Assembly (NCBI RefSeq): GCF_039526385.1
Contig: NZ_BAAAIX010000019.1
Location: 1-64,000 of the forward strand
Source of the DNA: Luteococcus peritonei
GTDB lineage: Bacteria > Actinomycetota > Actinomycetes > Propionibacteriales > Propionibacteriaceae
DNA length: 64,000 nt
Direction: 5' to 3'
Shown here: positions 25,508 to 33,990 of the stretch, piece after piece
Layout of the letters: each line of letters starts with the position of its first letter
Numbering within the stretch: the stretch's first letter is position 1
Translations under genes and position numbers: made by a program
The notes under the pieces: model-generated
Told to the model about the DNA's origin: nothing
Database searches by the model: none
Seen by the model: only the letters and a program-made list of their open reading frames with translations

Positions 25508-26374
25508 TCAGTCCTCGAGCACCTCGTCGGCCGGCTCGGCCTCCTCCCAGGCGGGGATCTCGGTGGGGTCGAGCGGCTGCTCCACCTTGTTCGGTTCGGC
25601 ACCACCGAAGCGCCGGTCCCGGTCGACGTACATCTGCACCGCCTGCCACAGGTCGCGGCGGTCGAAGTCCGGCCAGAGCTGGTTCAGGAAGACCATCTCG
25701 GCATAGGCCGACTGCCAGACCAGGAAGTTGCTGGTGCGCTGCTCGCCCGAGGAACGGACGAACAGGTCCACGTCGGGGATCTCGGGCTCGTCGAGGTAGG
25801 CGCGGAAGCTGGTCTCGGTGATCCGTCGCGGGTCCACCCGGCCGGCCTTGACGTCCTCGGCCAGGGCGCGCACCGCGTCGACGATCTCGGCGCGGCCGCC
25901 GTAGTTGCAGCAGAACTGCAGGGTGAGCGTGGTGTTGTCCTTGCTCTGCTCCTCGGCCGCCTCCAGCTCGCGGATCACCGAGCGCCACAGTCGCGGCCGT
26001 CGCCCGGCCCAGCGCACCTTCACGCCCAGGGCGTCGAACTCGTCGCGGCGGCGGTGGATCACGTCGCGGTTGAAGCCCATCAGCCAGGCCACCTCGTCGG
26101 GGGAGCGCTTCCAGTTCTCGGTGCTGAAGGCATAGGCGCTCAGGTAGGGGATGCCCAGCTCGATGCAGCCCTCGATCACGTCGAACAGGCTGGCCTCGCC
26201 GCGCTGGTGGCCCTCGGTGCGGCGCAGGCCGCGCTGCTTGGCCCAGCGGCCGTTGCCGTCCATCACGATGGCGACGTGCCGGGGCAGCAGGGAGGGCTCG
26301 ATCTGGGGTGGCCGGGCCCCGCTGGGGTGCGGGCTCGGCGGACGCTTCTCGGGACGCTGGTAGGTCTTTGCCAC
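25508..26374 (-). CDS. uppS: Isoprenyl transferase (cis-prenyl, UppS family)
   Basis: 288 residues. VAIVMDGNGRWAKQRGL holds the catalytic Asp and diphosphate-binding loop of cis-prenyltransferases; LSAYAFSTENWKRS, LQFCCNYGGRAEI and DLFVRSSGEQRTSNFLVWQSAYAEMVF are the other conserved regions. It makes undecaprenyl or decaprenyl diphosphate for peptidoglycan and arabinogalactan-like wall synthesis. Acidic C-terminal tail of about 25 residues. GTG 26374 is six bases after a TAGTCT -10 box, so it is probably leaderless. It diverges from recO with 49 bp between starts. Confidence 0.95.
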   Translation of the reverse strand: MAKTYQRPEKRPPSPHPSGARPPQIEPSLLPRHVAIVMDGNGRWAKQRGLRRTEGHQRGEASLFDVIEGCIELGIPYLSAYAFSTENWKRSPDEVAWLMGFNRDVIHRRRDEFDALGVKVRWAGRRPRLWRSVIRELEAAEEQSKDNTTLTLQFCCNYGGRAEIVDAVRALAEDVKAGRVDPRRITETSFRAYLDEPEIPDVDLFVRSSGEQRTSNFLVWQSAYAEMVFLNQLWPDFDRRDLWQAVQMYVDRDRRFGGAEPNKVEQPLDPTEIPAWEEAEPADEVLED

Positions 26375-26380
26375 GCCGAG

Positions 26381-26417
26381 AGACTAGCGCGGGCGGGCTT
26401 GGGCGCGGTGGGAGAAT
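26381..26417. promoter_or_regulatory. Divergent leaderless promoters of uppS and recO
   Basis: TAGTCT on the minus strand (26381-26386) and GAGAAT on the plus strand (26412-26417) are each six bases from their GTG start codons (26374 and 26424). Confidence 0.5.
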
Positions 26418-26423
26418 GGCCGG

Positions 26424-27212
26424 GTGCCCACCTATCGTGACGATGCCCTCGTGCTGCGCACCCACAAGCTGGGTGAGGCGGACCGCATCATCACGCTGCT
26501 GACCAGTCGGCACGGCAAGGTGCGCGCGGTGGCGCGCGGGGTGCGCCGCACCTCCAGCAAGTTCGGTGGCCGGTTGGAGCCCTTCAGCCATGTGGACATC
26601 CAGTTCGCCCAGGGTCGGGCGCTCGACGTGGTGGCGCAGGTGGAGAGCCTGCACGCCTACGGCGAGCCGCTGCTGGCCGACTACGAGGCCTACACCTGCG
26701 GCCAGGTGATGCTGGAGACCGCCGACCGGCTGGTCTCCGAGGAGGGCCAGCCCTCACCGAGCCAGTACCGGCTGCTGGTGGGGGCGGTGCGGGTGCTGGG
26801 CGAGGGGACCACCGACGGGCCCCGCCCGGCCGCGATGGTGCTGGACTCCTACCTGCTGCGCGCCCTGGCGACGGCCGGCTGGGCACCCTCGCTCTCGGAC
26901 TGCGCCCGCTGCGGCATCGAGGGTCCGCACGCCTTCTTCAACCCCTCCGCGGGTGGCATGGTCTGCGTGGACTGCCGCCCGCCCGGTTCGGCACGTCCCA
27001 ACCCGGGCACCGTCGACTACCTGCAGGCCCTGCTCACCGGACGCTGGGAGCTGACCCGGGGCGTCGCTGCGGCGCAGCAGCGTGAGGGATCCGGTCTGGT
27101 GCAGGCCTTCGTGCAGTGGCACCTGGAGCGCGGCCTGCGCTCGATGACGATGGTGGAGCGCAGCTATGCCGAGGCCCACCACTCCCAGCTGCGGCAGCAG
27201 CCCCAGGGCTGA
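26424..27212 (+). CDS. recO: DNA repair protein RecO
   Basis: 262 residues. The N-terminal OB fold begins PTYRDDALVLRTHKLGEADRIITLLTSRHGK, and the zinc finger is CARCGIEGPHAFFNPSAGGMVCVDC. RecO loads RecA on gapped DNA with RecR (RecFOR pathway). The GTG start is six bases after a GAGAAT box. The position beside uppS and near era is the conserved actinobacterial order. Ends convergent with zur, 10 bp apart. Confidence 0.95.
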   Translation: MPTYRDDALVLRTHKLGEADRIITLLTSRHGKVRAVARGVRRTSSKFGGRLEPFSHVDIQFAQGRALDVVAQVESLHAYGEPLLADYEAYTCGQVMLETADRLVSEEGQPSPSQYRLLVGAVRVLGEGTTDGPRPAAMVLDSYLLRALATAGWAPSLSDCARCGIEGPHAFFNPSAGGMVCVDCRPPGSARPNPGTVDYLQALLTGRWELTRGVAAAQQREGSGLVQAFVQWHLERGLRSMTMVERSYAEAHHSQLRQQPQG

Positions 27213-27222
27213 GCCGGCCGGC

Positions 27223-27663
27223 TCAGCAGTCGGAGCAGAGGCCGAAGAGCTCGATCTCGTGGCCGGCATCGCGGAAGCCGTGCTCGGCGGCCACCTCGCT
27301 GGCCCAGGCCTCCACCACGTGGGCGCTGATCTCCACGGTGCGGCCGCAGTTGCGGCAGACCAGGTGGTGGTGGTGCCCGTCGGAGCACTGCCGGTAGACC
27401 ATCTCGCCGTCGTCATTGCGGATGGCGTCCACCTCGCCGGCCTCCGCCATCGCCTGCAGGGTGCGGTAGACCGTCGCCAGGCCCACCTGGTCACCCGCGG
27501 AGCGCAGGTCCTCGTGCAGCTGCTGGGCGCTGCGGAAGCCGTCGCCCTCCTCCAACAGGGCGCGGATCGCCAGCCGTTGGCGGGTGACGCGCTGCACCGG
27601 GCGGGCACCGGTGGAAGCGGTGCTGGTCGAGGACGCGGTGCTGGTCGAGGAATCAGTGCTCAT
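27223..27663 (-). CDS. zur: Fur-family zinc uptake regulator Zur
   Basis: 146 residues. Winged helix RVTRQRLAIRALLEEGDGFRSAQQLHEDLRSAGDQVGLATVYRTLQAMAEAGEVD, then GHHHHLVCRNCGRTVEIS with the regulatory His and the first structural CxxC, and the second CxxC (CSDC) at the very end. In Fur-family proteins this layout gives a zinc-responsive repressor. It is the last gene of znuA-znuC-znuB-zur and overlaps znuB by 11 bp, which identifies it as Zur rather than Fur. A Ser/Thr-rich N-terminal tail of about 20 residues precedes the fold. Zur therefore probably represses its own operon through the box at 30476-30490. Confidence 0.9.
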   Translation of the reverse strand: MSTDSSTSTASSTSTASTGARPVQRVTRQRLAIRALLEEGDGFRSAQQLHEDLRSAGDQVGLATVYRTLQAMAEAGEVDAIRNDDGEMVYRQCSDGHHHHLVCRNCGRTVEISAHVVEAWASEVAAEHGFRDAGHEIELFGLCSDC

Positions 27664-28633
27664 CGAAGTGGTCTCCATGGGGTGCGTGGCGGTGGCCGTC
27701 GTGGAGGTAGTCCACATGGTCTCCGTGCTGGATGGCCACGTGCTGCGGATCGTGCTCGTGGAAGGGCTGGCAGGCGATGACATGGTCCTCGTCCTCGTGC
27801 TCCTCGGCCACCAGCAACCTTTCGCGACGCCTCTCCAGCAGGCGCGTGACCGGCCAGGTGGCCAAGAATACGACGATCGCGCAGACCACGATGCTGGCAC
27901 CGGAGGCCGTGTCCCAGAAGTAGGAGCCCAGGGTGCCGCCCACCGCCACCACGGCACCGATGGCCATGGCGCCCAGCAGCGAGCCGCGGAAGCTGGTGAA
28001 CAGGTTCTGCGCGGTGGCCACCGGGATCACCATCATGGCGCTGACCAGCATCAGGCCCACGGTGCGCATGCTGATGGTCACGGTGAGGGCGGCGAGCACC
28101 ACCACCAGCAGGTTCATCCAGCGCACCGGCAGACCCAGCACGCGGCTGAAGTCCTCGTCGGCGCAGATCGCGAAGAGCTGCGGCGCCAGGCCCACGCACA
28201 GCGCCACGACGACCACGGCCAGGGCGGCCACCGCCCAGACGTCGGTGGAGGAGAGCGTGGTCAGCGAGCCGAACAGGAACTGGGAGAGGGCGCCCGCACC
28301 CTGCCCGGCGATGCCGGCCATCATCACGCCGGAGGCCAGGCCGCCGTAGAAGAGGATGGCCAGGCCGATGTCGCCGGTGGCGCGGCCCTGCTGGCGCAAC
28401 AGCTCGACGAAGACGGCCCCGAGGACGCAGACGCCGACCGCCAGTGGCAGGGGAGCGGTCTGGGTGACGAAGGACAGGCCGACGCCCGCGACCGCGACGT
28501 GGCCCAGCCCGTCGCCCAGCAGGCTGAGCCGGCGCTGCACGATGTAGGTGCCGATGGCCGGCGACATCAGCCCGCTGAGCAGGGCGGCCAGCAGCGCCAT
28601 CTGCATGAAGGGCATGGACAGGATCTCGCTCAT
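27653..28633 (-). CDS. znuB: Zinc ABC transporter permease ZnuB with His-rich tail
   Basis: 326 residues with about eight hydrophobic segments in the ABC-3 family layout (LLGDGLGHVAVAGVGLSF, LFGSLTTLSSTDVWAV, VGLMLVSAMMVIPVATAQNL). It forms the channel for zinc import with ZnuC and ZnuA. The last 50 residues are cytoplasmic and unusually rich in His, Asp and Glu (for example HGDHVDYLHDGHRHAPHGDH), a feature not usual in ZnuB; it could bind zinc on the inside. ATG 28633 overlaps the znuC stop, and its stop overlaps the zur start. Confidence 0.93.
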   Translation of the reverse strand: MSEILSMPFMQMALLAALLSGLMSPAIGTYIVQRRLSLLGDGLGHVAVAGVGLSFVTQTAPLPLAVGVCVLGAVFVELLRQQGRATGDIGLAILFYGGLASGVMMAGIAGQGAGALSQFLFGSLTTLSSTDVWAVAALAVVVVALCVGLAPQLFAICADEDFSRVLGLPVRWMNLLVVVLAALTVTISMRTVGLMLVSAMMVIPVATAQNLFTSFRGSLLGAMAIGAVVAVGGTLGSYFWDTASGASIVVCAIVVFLATWPVTRLLERRRERLLVAEEHEDEDHVIACQPFHEHDPQHVAIQHGDHVDYLHDGHRHAPHGDHFDEH

Positions 28634-29451
28634 CGGCGGCCTCCCTCGGACGGCAGGGGTGCCTCGAAGGGCAACGGGGTGGCCGAGCGGTGCGGCACGT
28701 GGTGGTGGTCGTCGGCGCCGGTGCCCGGCAGCAGCGGCCCGTCGTGGATCACGCGGCCGTCCTGCAGCACCACGGAGCGGTCGATCAGCTCGGCCAGCGG
28801 GCCCAGCTCGTGCAGCACCACCAGGAAGCCGAGGCCCTCGGCCTTCAGCTGGCGCAGCACCCGGGCCAGGCTGCGCTGGGTGGTCATGTCCAGCCCGGCC
28901 AGCGGCTCGTCGAGCACCAGCAGGTCGGGGTTGACGCACAGCGCGCGGGCGATCAGGGCGCGCTGCTGCTGACCGCCCGAGAGGCGCACGAAGGAGGCCT
29001 TGCGCCGGTCGGTGAGCTTCACCTTCTCCAGGGCGGTGTCCACCGCGGCCCGGTCGCGGCGGCGCAGCGGCATGAAGGCGGACCGCTTGGCCAGCCGGCC
29101 GGAGGTGACCACCTCCTCGACGGTGGCATTGGCCAGCTGCAGGCTGCCGCGTTGCGGCACGTAGCCCACCCGCTGCCAGTCGTGGAAGGAGCGCAGCGGG
29201 GTGCCGAAGAGCCGGCGCTCGCCACCGCTGGTGGGGGTCAGCCCCAGCAGCGTGCGCACCAGCGTGGTCTTGCCCGAGCCGTTGCCGCCCAGCAGGGCGA
29301 CGGTCTCGCCGGGCATGACGTGCACGTCGATGCCGTGCAGGATCTCGTGGCCCTGCAGGGTCACGACGAGCCCGCGCCCCTCGATGAGGGGCGCGGGCTC
29401 GGAATGCTGTGCTGCAGCCTGGTCAGGCGGCGGGGTCTGGCTCACTGGCAT
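28630..29451 (-). CDS. znuC: Zinc ABC transporter ATP-binding protein ZnuC
   Basis: 273 residues. Walker A GGNGSGKTTL, Q-loop YVPQRG, signature LSGGQQQR, Walker B LLVLDEPLAGLD and H-loop VLHELG are all present. It powers zinc import. A Gln/Pro-rich N-terminal extension of 20 residues and a C-terminal DDHHHVPH stretch flank the domain; the latter again has histidines. Start overlaps the znuA stop by 10 bp and the stop overlaps znuB by ATGA. Confidence 0.95.
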   Translation of the reverse strand: MPVSQTPPPDQAAAQHSEPAPLIEGRGLVVTLQGHEILHGIDVHVMPGETVALLGGNGSGKTTLVRTLLGLTPTSGGERRLFGTPLRSFHDWQRVGYVPQRGSLQLANATVEEVVTSGRLAKRSAFMPLRRRDRAAVDTALEKVKLTDRRKASFVRLSGGQQQRALIARALCVNPDLLVLDEPLAGLDMTTQRSLARVLRQLKAEGLGFLVVLHELGPLAELIDRSVVLQDGRVIHDGPLLPGTGADDHHHVPHRSATPLPFEAPLPSEGGRR

Positions 29452-30476
29452 CCGTTCGCGGTCTGGAGGGCCTTGAGGTTGGCCTTCTGCACTGCAATGT
29501 AGTCGCTGCCGCGCGATTCCTTGGTGATGCCCTCGAGGGGATCCAGCACGTCGGTCTTCAGCCCCAGGTCACCTGCGATGGCCTTGGCCTGCGCGGGGGA
29601 GACCAGGGTCTCGTAGAAGATCGTGGTGACGCCGTGCTGTTTGGCCAGCTTCTGCACCTCGGCGACGCGCGCCGGGGAGGGCTCATCATCAGGGCTCAGG
29701 CCGGAGATGCCGATCTGGGTCAGGCCGTACTCCTTGGCCAGGTAGCTGAAGGCGGCATGGGAGGTGATGAACTCCTTGCGCTGGCAGTTCTTGAGGCCGG
29801 CGCGGAAGTCATTGTCGAGCGCCTCGAGGTTCTTCACCGCGGTGGCGGCGCCGCTCTTGTAGGCCTCGGCATCGGCGGAGTCCACCTCGGCCAGCTGCTT
29901 CTCGATGCCCTGGGTGATGGAGACCATGTTCTTGGGGTCCAGCCACTGGTGGGGGTCGGTGCCGCCGTGCTCGTGCTCGTGGTCGTGGCCCTCGGCCTCC
30001 TCGGAGGCGTGGGCGTCGGCACTCTCGGAGGCGTGGGCGTCGGCACTCTCGGAGGCGTGGGCCTGGGCCTCGTGGTCGTGGCCCTCCTCCTCGGTCTCGG
30101 TGGAGGGGATCATGGTGACCAGGGTGGAGACGTCCACCACGTGCTTCGGCTTCGCCTGCTCGACGGCCTTGTCCACGGTGGACTGGAAGCCCTTCTGGTA
30201 GACCACCACGTCCGCATCCGAGAGCGAGGCGATCTGCTTGGGGGTCAGCTCCAGGTCATGGGGCTCGGCGCCGGGCTGGGTGAGGCTGGTGACCTCGGCC
30301 TTGTCACCGGCCACCTGCTGGGCCGCATACTGCAGCGGGTAGAAGGCGGTGACGATCTTCAGCTTGTCGTCGGAGGTCTTGGTGCTGCCGGCCTCGGAAC
30401 CGGAGGAACAGGCCGGGGCCAGGGCCAGCAGGCCGGCCGCGGCGGCCACGAGGAGTCGTCGAGAAGTGGTTTGCAT
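29442..30476 (-). CDS. znuA: Zinc-binding lipoprotein ZnuA (ABC solute-binding protein)
   Basis: 344 residues. Signal peptide with lipobox LALAPAC, then a cluster A-I metal-binding protein: PGAEPHDLELTPKQI with the first zinc His, an acidic and His-rich loop (GHDHE, three HASE-type repeats, GHDHEHEHGG), DPHQWLDPKNM, TSHAAFSYLAKEYGL and FYETLVSP. The His-rich loop is typical of zinc, not manganese, receptors. It captures zinc outside the membrane for ZnuBC. ATG 30476 sits inside the Zur box and seven bases after GATAAT, so the mRNA is leaderless and zinc-repressed. Confidence 0.95.
   Translation of the reverse strand: MQTTSRRLLVAAAAGLLALAPACSSGSEAGSTKTSDDKLKIVTAFYPLQYAAQQVAGDKAEVTSLTQPGAEPHDLELTPKQIASLSDADVVVYQKGFQSTVDKAVEQAKPKHVVDVSTLVTMIPSTETEEEGHDHEAQAHASESADAHASESADAHASEEAEGHDHEHEHGGTDPHQWLDPKNMVSITQGIEKQLAEVDSADAEAYKSGAATAVKNLEALDNDFRAGLKNCQRKEFITSHAAFSYLAKEYGLTQIGISGLSPDDEPSPARVAEVQKLAKQHGVTTIFYETLVSPAQAKAIAGDLGLKTDVLDPLEGITKESRGSDYIAVQKANLKALQTANGCQ
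30001..30062. repeat. 24-bp tandem repeat in the znuA His-rich loop
   Basis: Two exact 24-bp copies (30001-30024, 30025-30048) and a third partial one (to 30062). In znuA each encodes HASESADA. Copy number may vary between strains and change loop length. Confidence 0.85.
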
Positions 30477-30490
30477 GAGAATCATTATCA
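30476..30490 (-). promoter_or_regulatory. Zur box overlapping znuA promoter and start codon
   Basis: Minus strand TGATAATGATTCTCA is a 7-1-7 inverted repeat matching the actinobacterial Zur box pattern. It contains the -10 box GATAAT (30484-30489), and its last base is the A of the znuA ATG. Zur binding would block RNA polymerase and possibly ribosome access. Confidence 0.8.
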
Positions 30491-30524
30491 CTTGCGGCGG
30501 GGCTGTGCGCAAATCGATCCCCAG

Positions 30525-30530
30525 TAGGCT
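30525..30530 (+). promoter_or_regulatory. -10 box of leaderless monooxygenase-domain gene
   Basis: TAGGCT, six bases before ATG 30537, 35 bp from the Zur box on the other strand. Confidence 0.5.
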
Positions 30531-30536
30531 GCCGCC

Positions 30537-30848
30537 ATGCTCGTCATCAACCGCTTCCGGGTGCCCGAGGTGCAGGCGCTCTCCTTCCAGGCGCAGGCCG
30601 CCACCGCCGTCGACCTGTTCCGCACCAAGGCCGGGCTGGTCTCCATCGACCTGGTGCAGAACCTGGACGATCCCGAGCTGTGGGCCCTGGTGACCCGCTG
30701 GGAGAACGTGGGCAGCTACCGGCGTGCGCTCGGCGGCTATGAGTCCAAGGTGACGATCGTGCCGCTGCTCAGCCTGTCGATCGACGAGCCCAGCGCCTTC
30801 GACAGCGCCGACGAGGTGGGCCAGAACCTGCCGCGCGACACCTATTGA
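30537..30848 (+). CDS. Antibiotic biosynthesis monooxygenase (ABM)-domain protein
   Basis: 103 residues. MLVINRFRVPE, GLVSIDLVQNLDDPELWALVTRWENVGSYRRAL and the following VTIVPLLSL strand show the dimeric alpha+beta barrel of the ABM superfamily, which includes small oxygenases and heme-degrading proteins. No catalytic residues can be assigned. It is divergent from znuA with a 60-bp shared promoter region, so the nearby Zur box might also affect it. This gene commonly lies next to glyS in related actinobacteria (recollection, not checked). Confidence 0.75.
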   Translation: MLVINRFRVPEVQALSFQAQAATAVDLFRTKAGLVSIDLVQNLDDPELWALVTRWENVGSYRRALGGYESKVTIVPLLSLSIDEPSAFDSADEVGQNLPRDTY

Positions 30849-31050
30849 CCGGGCGGCGGCGCGGCGAACTCCTCGACGAAGCTGACCAGGCCCAGCGTCG
30901 TGCCGCGGCGCCTTCCGCCGTGGCGCGCCCGTCCCCCGTGATGGCGCGGGACCGATAGGCTCGACGCTGGCGGAACCGCCCGCACTCCCGCGGTGCACAC
31001 GCCACCCGACACCAGCCTGGTGCCGGGCCCAATGAGGACTTGGAGTAGAA

Positions 31051-32430
<1,380 letters not shown>

Positions 32431-32442
32431 CCCAGACATGGC

Positions 32443-32478
32443 GCAGGCCCCGCCCGGAGCTGTCCGGGCGGGGCCTGC
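32443..32478. terminator. glyS terminator
   Basis: Perfect 15-bp GC-rich stem (GCAGGCCCCGCCCGG and complement) with a 6-nt loop. It lies between glyS and the convergent secreted-protein gene, so it can serve both. Confidence 0.8.
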
Positions 32479-32511
32479 TGCGTCGTGGCCGACGTCCACG
32501 CCGGCCGGGGC

Positions 32512-33747
32512 TCACGGCCAGGCGATCACCGTGGCGCCGGAGCAGGTGGTGCTGCCGTACTCGATGCGGCACTTCTCGTCGAGGTTGGTGGTCACCGTGA
32601 CGCCGGTGGCGTCGCTGGGCCACTGCCAGATGAAGCCGGGCACCTGCACCGCATAGGGTGCCCGCCCGTCCACCGGGACCAGGGCCACGTAGCTCGGGGT
32701 CTGGCGGGCGTCGATCACCACGGCCTCGTTGACCGTGAATCCAGCCACGCGCCCGCGGTCGGCGTAGATGCTGGGCAGGTCGAGCACCTTGGTGCCGCTC
32801 CAGGTGTAGAGCGTGGCCACCCACTGGGTGCCATTGGACTGCAGCTCCGAGCGGGTCACCCAGAAGCCGGGCCCGCCCTCCTTGACCAGGCGCGAGTAGG
32901 CGAGGTCGCTGGTGCTGGTGGCGCCGGTGGCCAGGTCGAGCTGCCAGTGGTGCAGCGTCTCGTCCTGGGTCCACAGGTGCACCACCGGGCCGTCCACCGA
33001 GGAGTGCCAGATGGTGCCGGCGATCGCGTCCACCGCCTTGCCCGCGTACCAGACCTCGTTGGCGCCGTTGCCGCTGGCCAGCTGCACCGGCCGCCCGTTC
33101 CAGCTGCCGATGGTCACCAGCGGGCCGATGGGCTGACGGGTGGGCGTCGGGGCGGGGGTCGGCGTCGGCTCCGGGGTGGGAGTTGGTGTGGGCTTCGGCG
33201 GCGTGGTGGGCTTCGGCTTGGTCGGCTTCGGGGCCGGCTTGGTGGGCTTCGGACTGGGCAGCGGCTTGCCGAGCCGGGCGGAGGCCTTGCTGGAGGCGCC
33301 GTGGGCGTTCACCTGCCCGGTGATGACCACGGTGCTCGCGCGGCCCGCCGAGGACCAGCCGGTGAGGGTCACCCGTTGCTTCAGCATGGCCCTGGTGACG
33401 GTGAAGCTCACCACCGCGCGGGCCCGGCTGCAGCTCTCGGTGCGCGCCGCGAGGCGCACCGTCCGCTGGCCGGCCCGGAGGCTGGTCGACAGGCTGCGGC
33501 AGTCGATCGCCGCGCTGCTGGTGGTGCTGATCCGCATCGTCCTGCCGACCTGCTTGCTGCTCACGGCCGGGCTGGCGACGTACCAGCGCACCGGTGACTG
33601 GCGGCCGGGGCTCCCGCTGGGGCGGGTGAAGTCGGCGCCGACCACGGTCTGGCTGGTGCGGGCTGCGGCGTCAGCTGCGGGCAGGGGGGTGGCTGCGGCA
33701 AGGACGAGGCCGGCCGCGCTGAGTCCGACGAGGGTTCTGCTGCTCAT
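32512..33747 (-). CDS. Secreted protein with Pro/Thr-rich linker, unknown domains
   Basis: 411 residues. A signal peptide (TLVGLSAAGLVLAAATPLPAADA) is followed by an N-terminal beta-rich domain of about 140 residues containing a Cys pair (DCRSL and ESCSR), then a linker of about 50 residues built from KPTKP and TPTPEP repeats, and a C-terminal domain of about 180 residues with Trp-rich blades (NEVWYAGKAVD, HLWTQDETLHHWQLDL, FIWQWPS) and a Cys pair near the end. I recognise no family. It should be exported, perhaps wall-associated. ATG 33747 has GGGAG upstream. It borders an alpha-galactosidase but on the other strand; no functional link is shown. Confidence 0.75.
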   Translation of the reverse strand: MSSRTLVGLSAAGLVLAAATPLPAADAAARTSQTVVGADFTRPSGSPGRQSPVRWYVASPAVSSKQVGRTMRISTTSSAAIDCRSLSTSLRAGQRTVRLAARTESCSRARAVVSFTVTRAMLKQRVTLTGWSSAGRASTVVITGQVNAHGASSKASARLGKPLPSPKPTKPAPKPTKPKPTTPPKPTPTPTPEPTPTPAPTPTRQPIGPLVTIGSWNGRPVQLASGNGANEVWYAGKAVDAIAGTIWHSSVDGPVVHLWTQDETLHHWQLDLATGATSTSDLAYSRLVKEGGPGFWVTRSELQSNGTQWVATLYTWSGTKVLDLPSIYADRGRVAGFTVNEAVVIDARQTPSYVALVPVDGRAPYAVQVPGFIWQWPSDATGVTVTTNLDEKCRIEYGSTTCSGATVIAWP

Positions 33748-33990
33748 GACACGCTCCCGAGTGGGGTTGGAGGGTGAGCTCGTGCGTGGCTGCGGTGCCG
33801 CGACGCGAATCCTTGCGGTCAAGATAGACCTGTGGAGCCACGGCGTGGAAGGGGATCCAAGCCATGTTTGCCCACCCGACGGGCGGGTGGCCGACTTGGC
33901 TGCGACAGATGCGGTCCAAGGCTTTCGGAGGACCGTTCCGCGCCCTAGGCTGGAAGCGTTGCCTTCATCGTGGAAGAAAGTAGGTCCGTC

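Noticed and set aside
30849..31050. T-box riboswitch before glyS
   Set aside because: No T-box consensus, specifier loop or terminator/antiterminator pair could be seen in the leader of about 80 nt.
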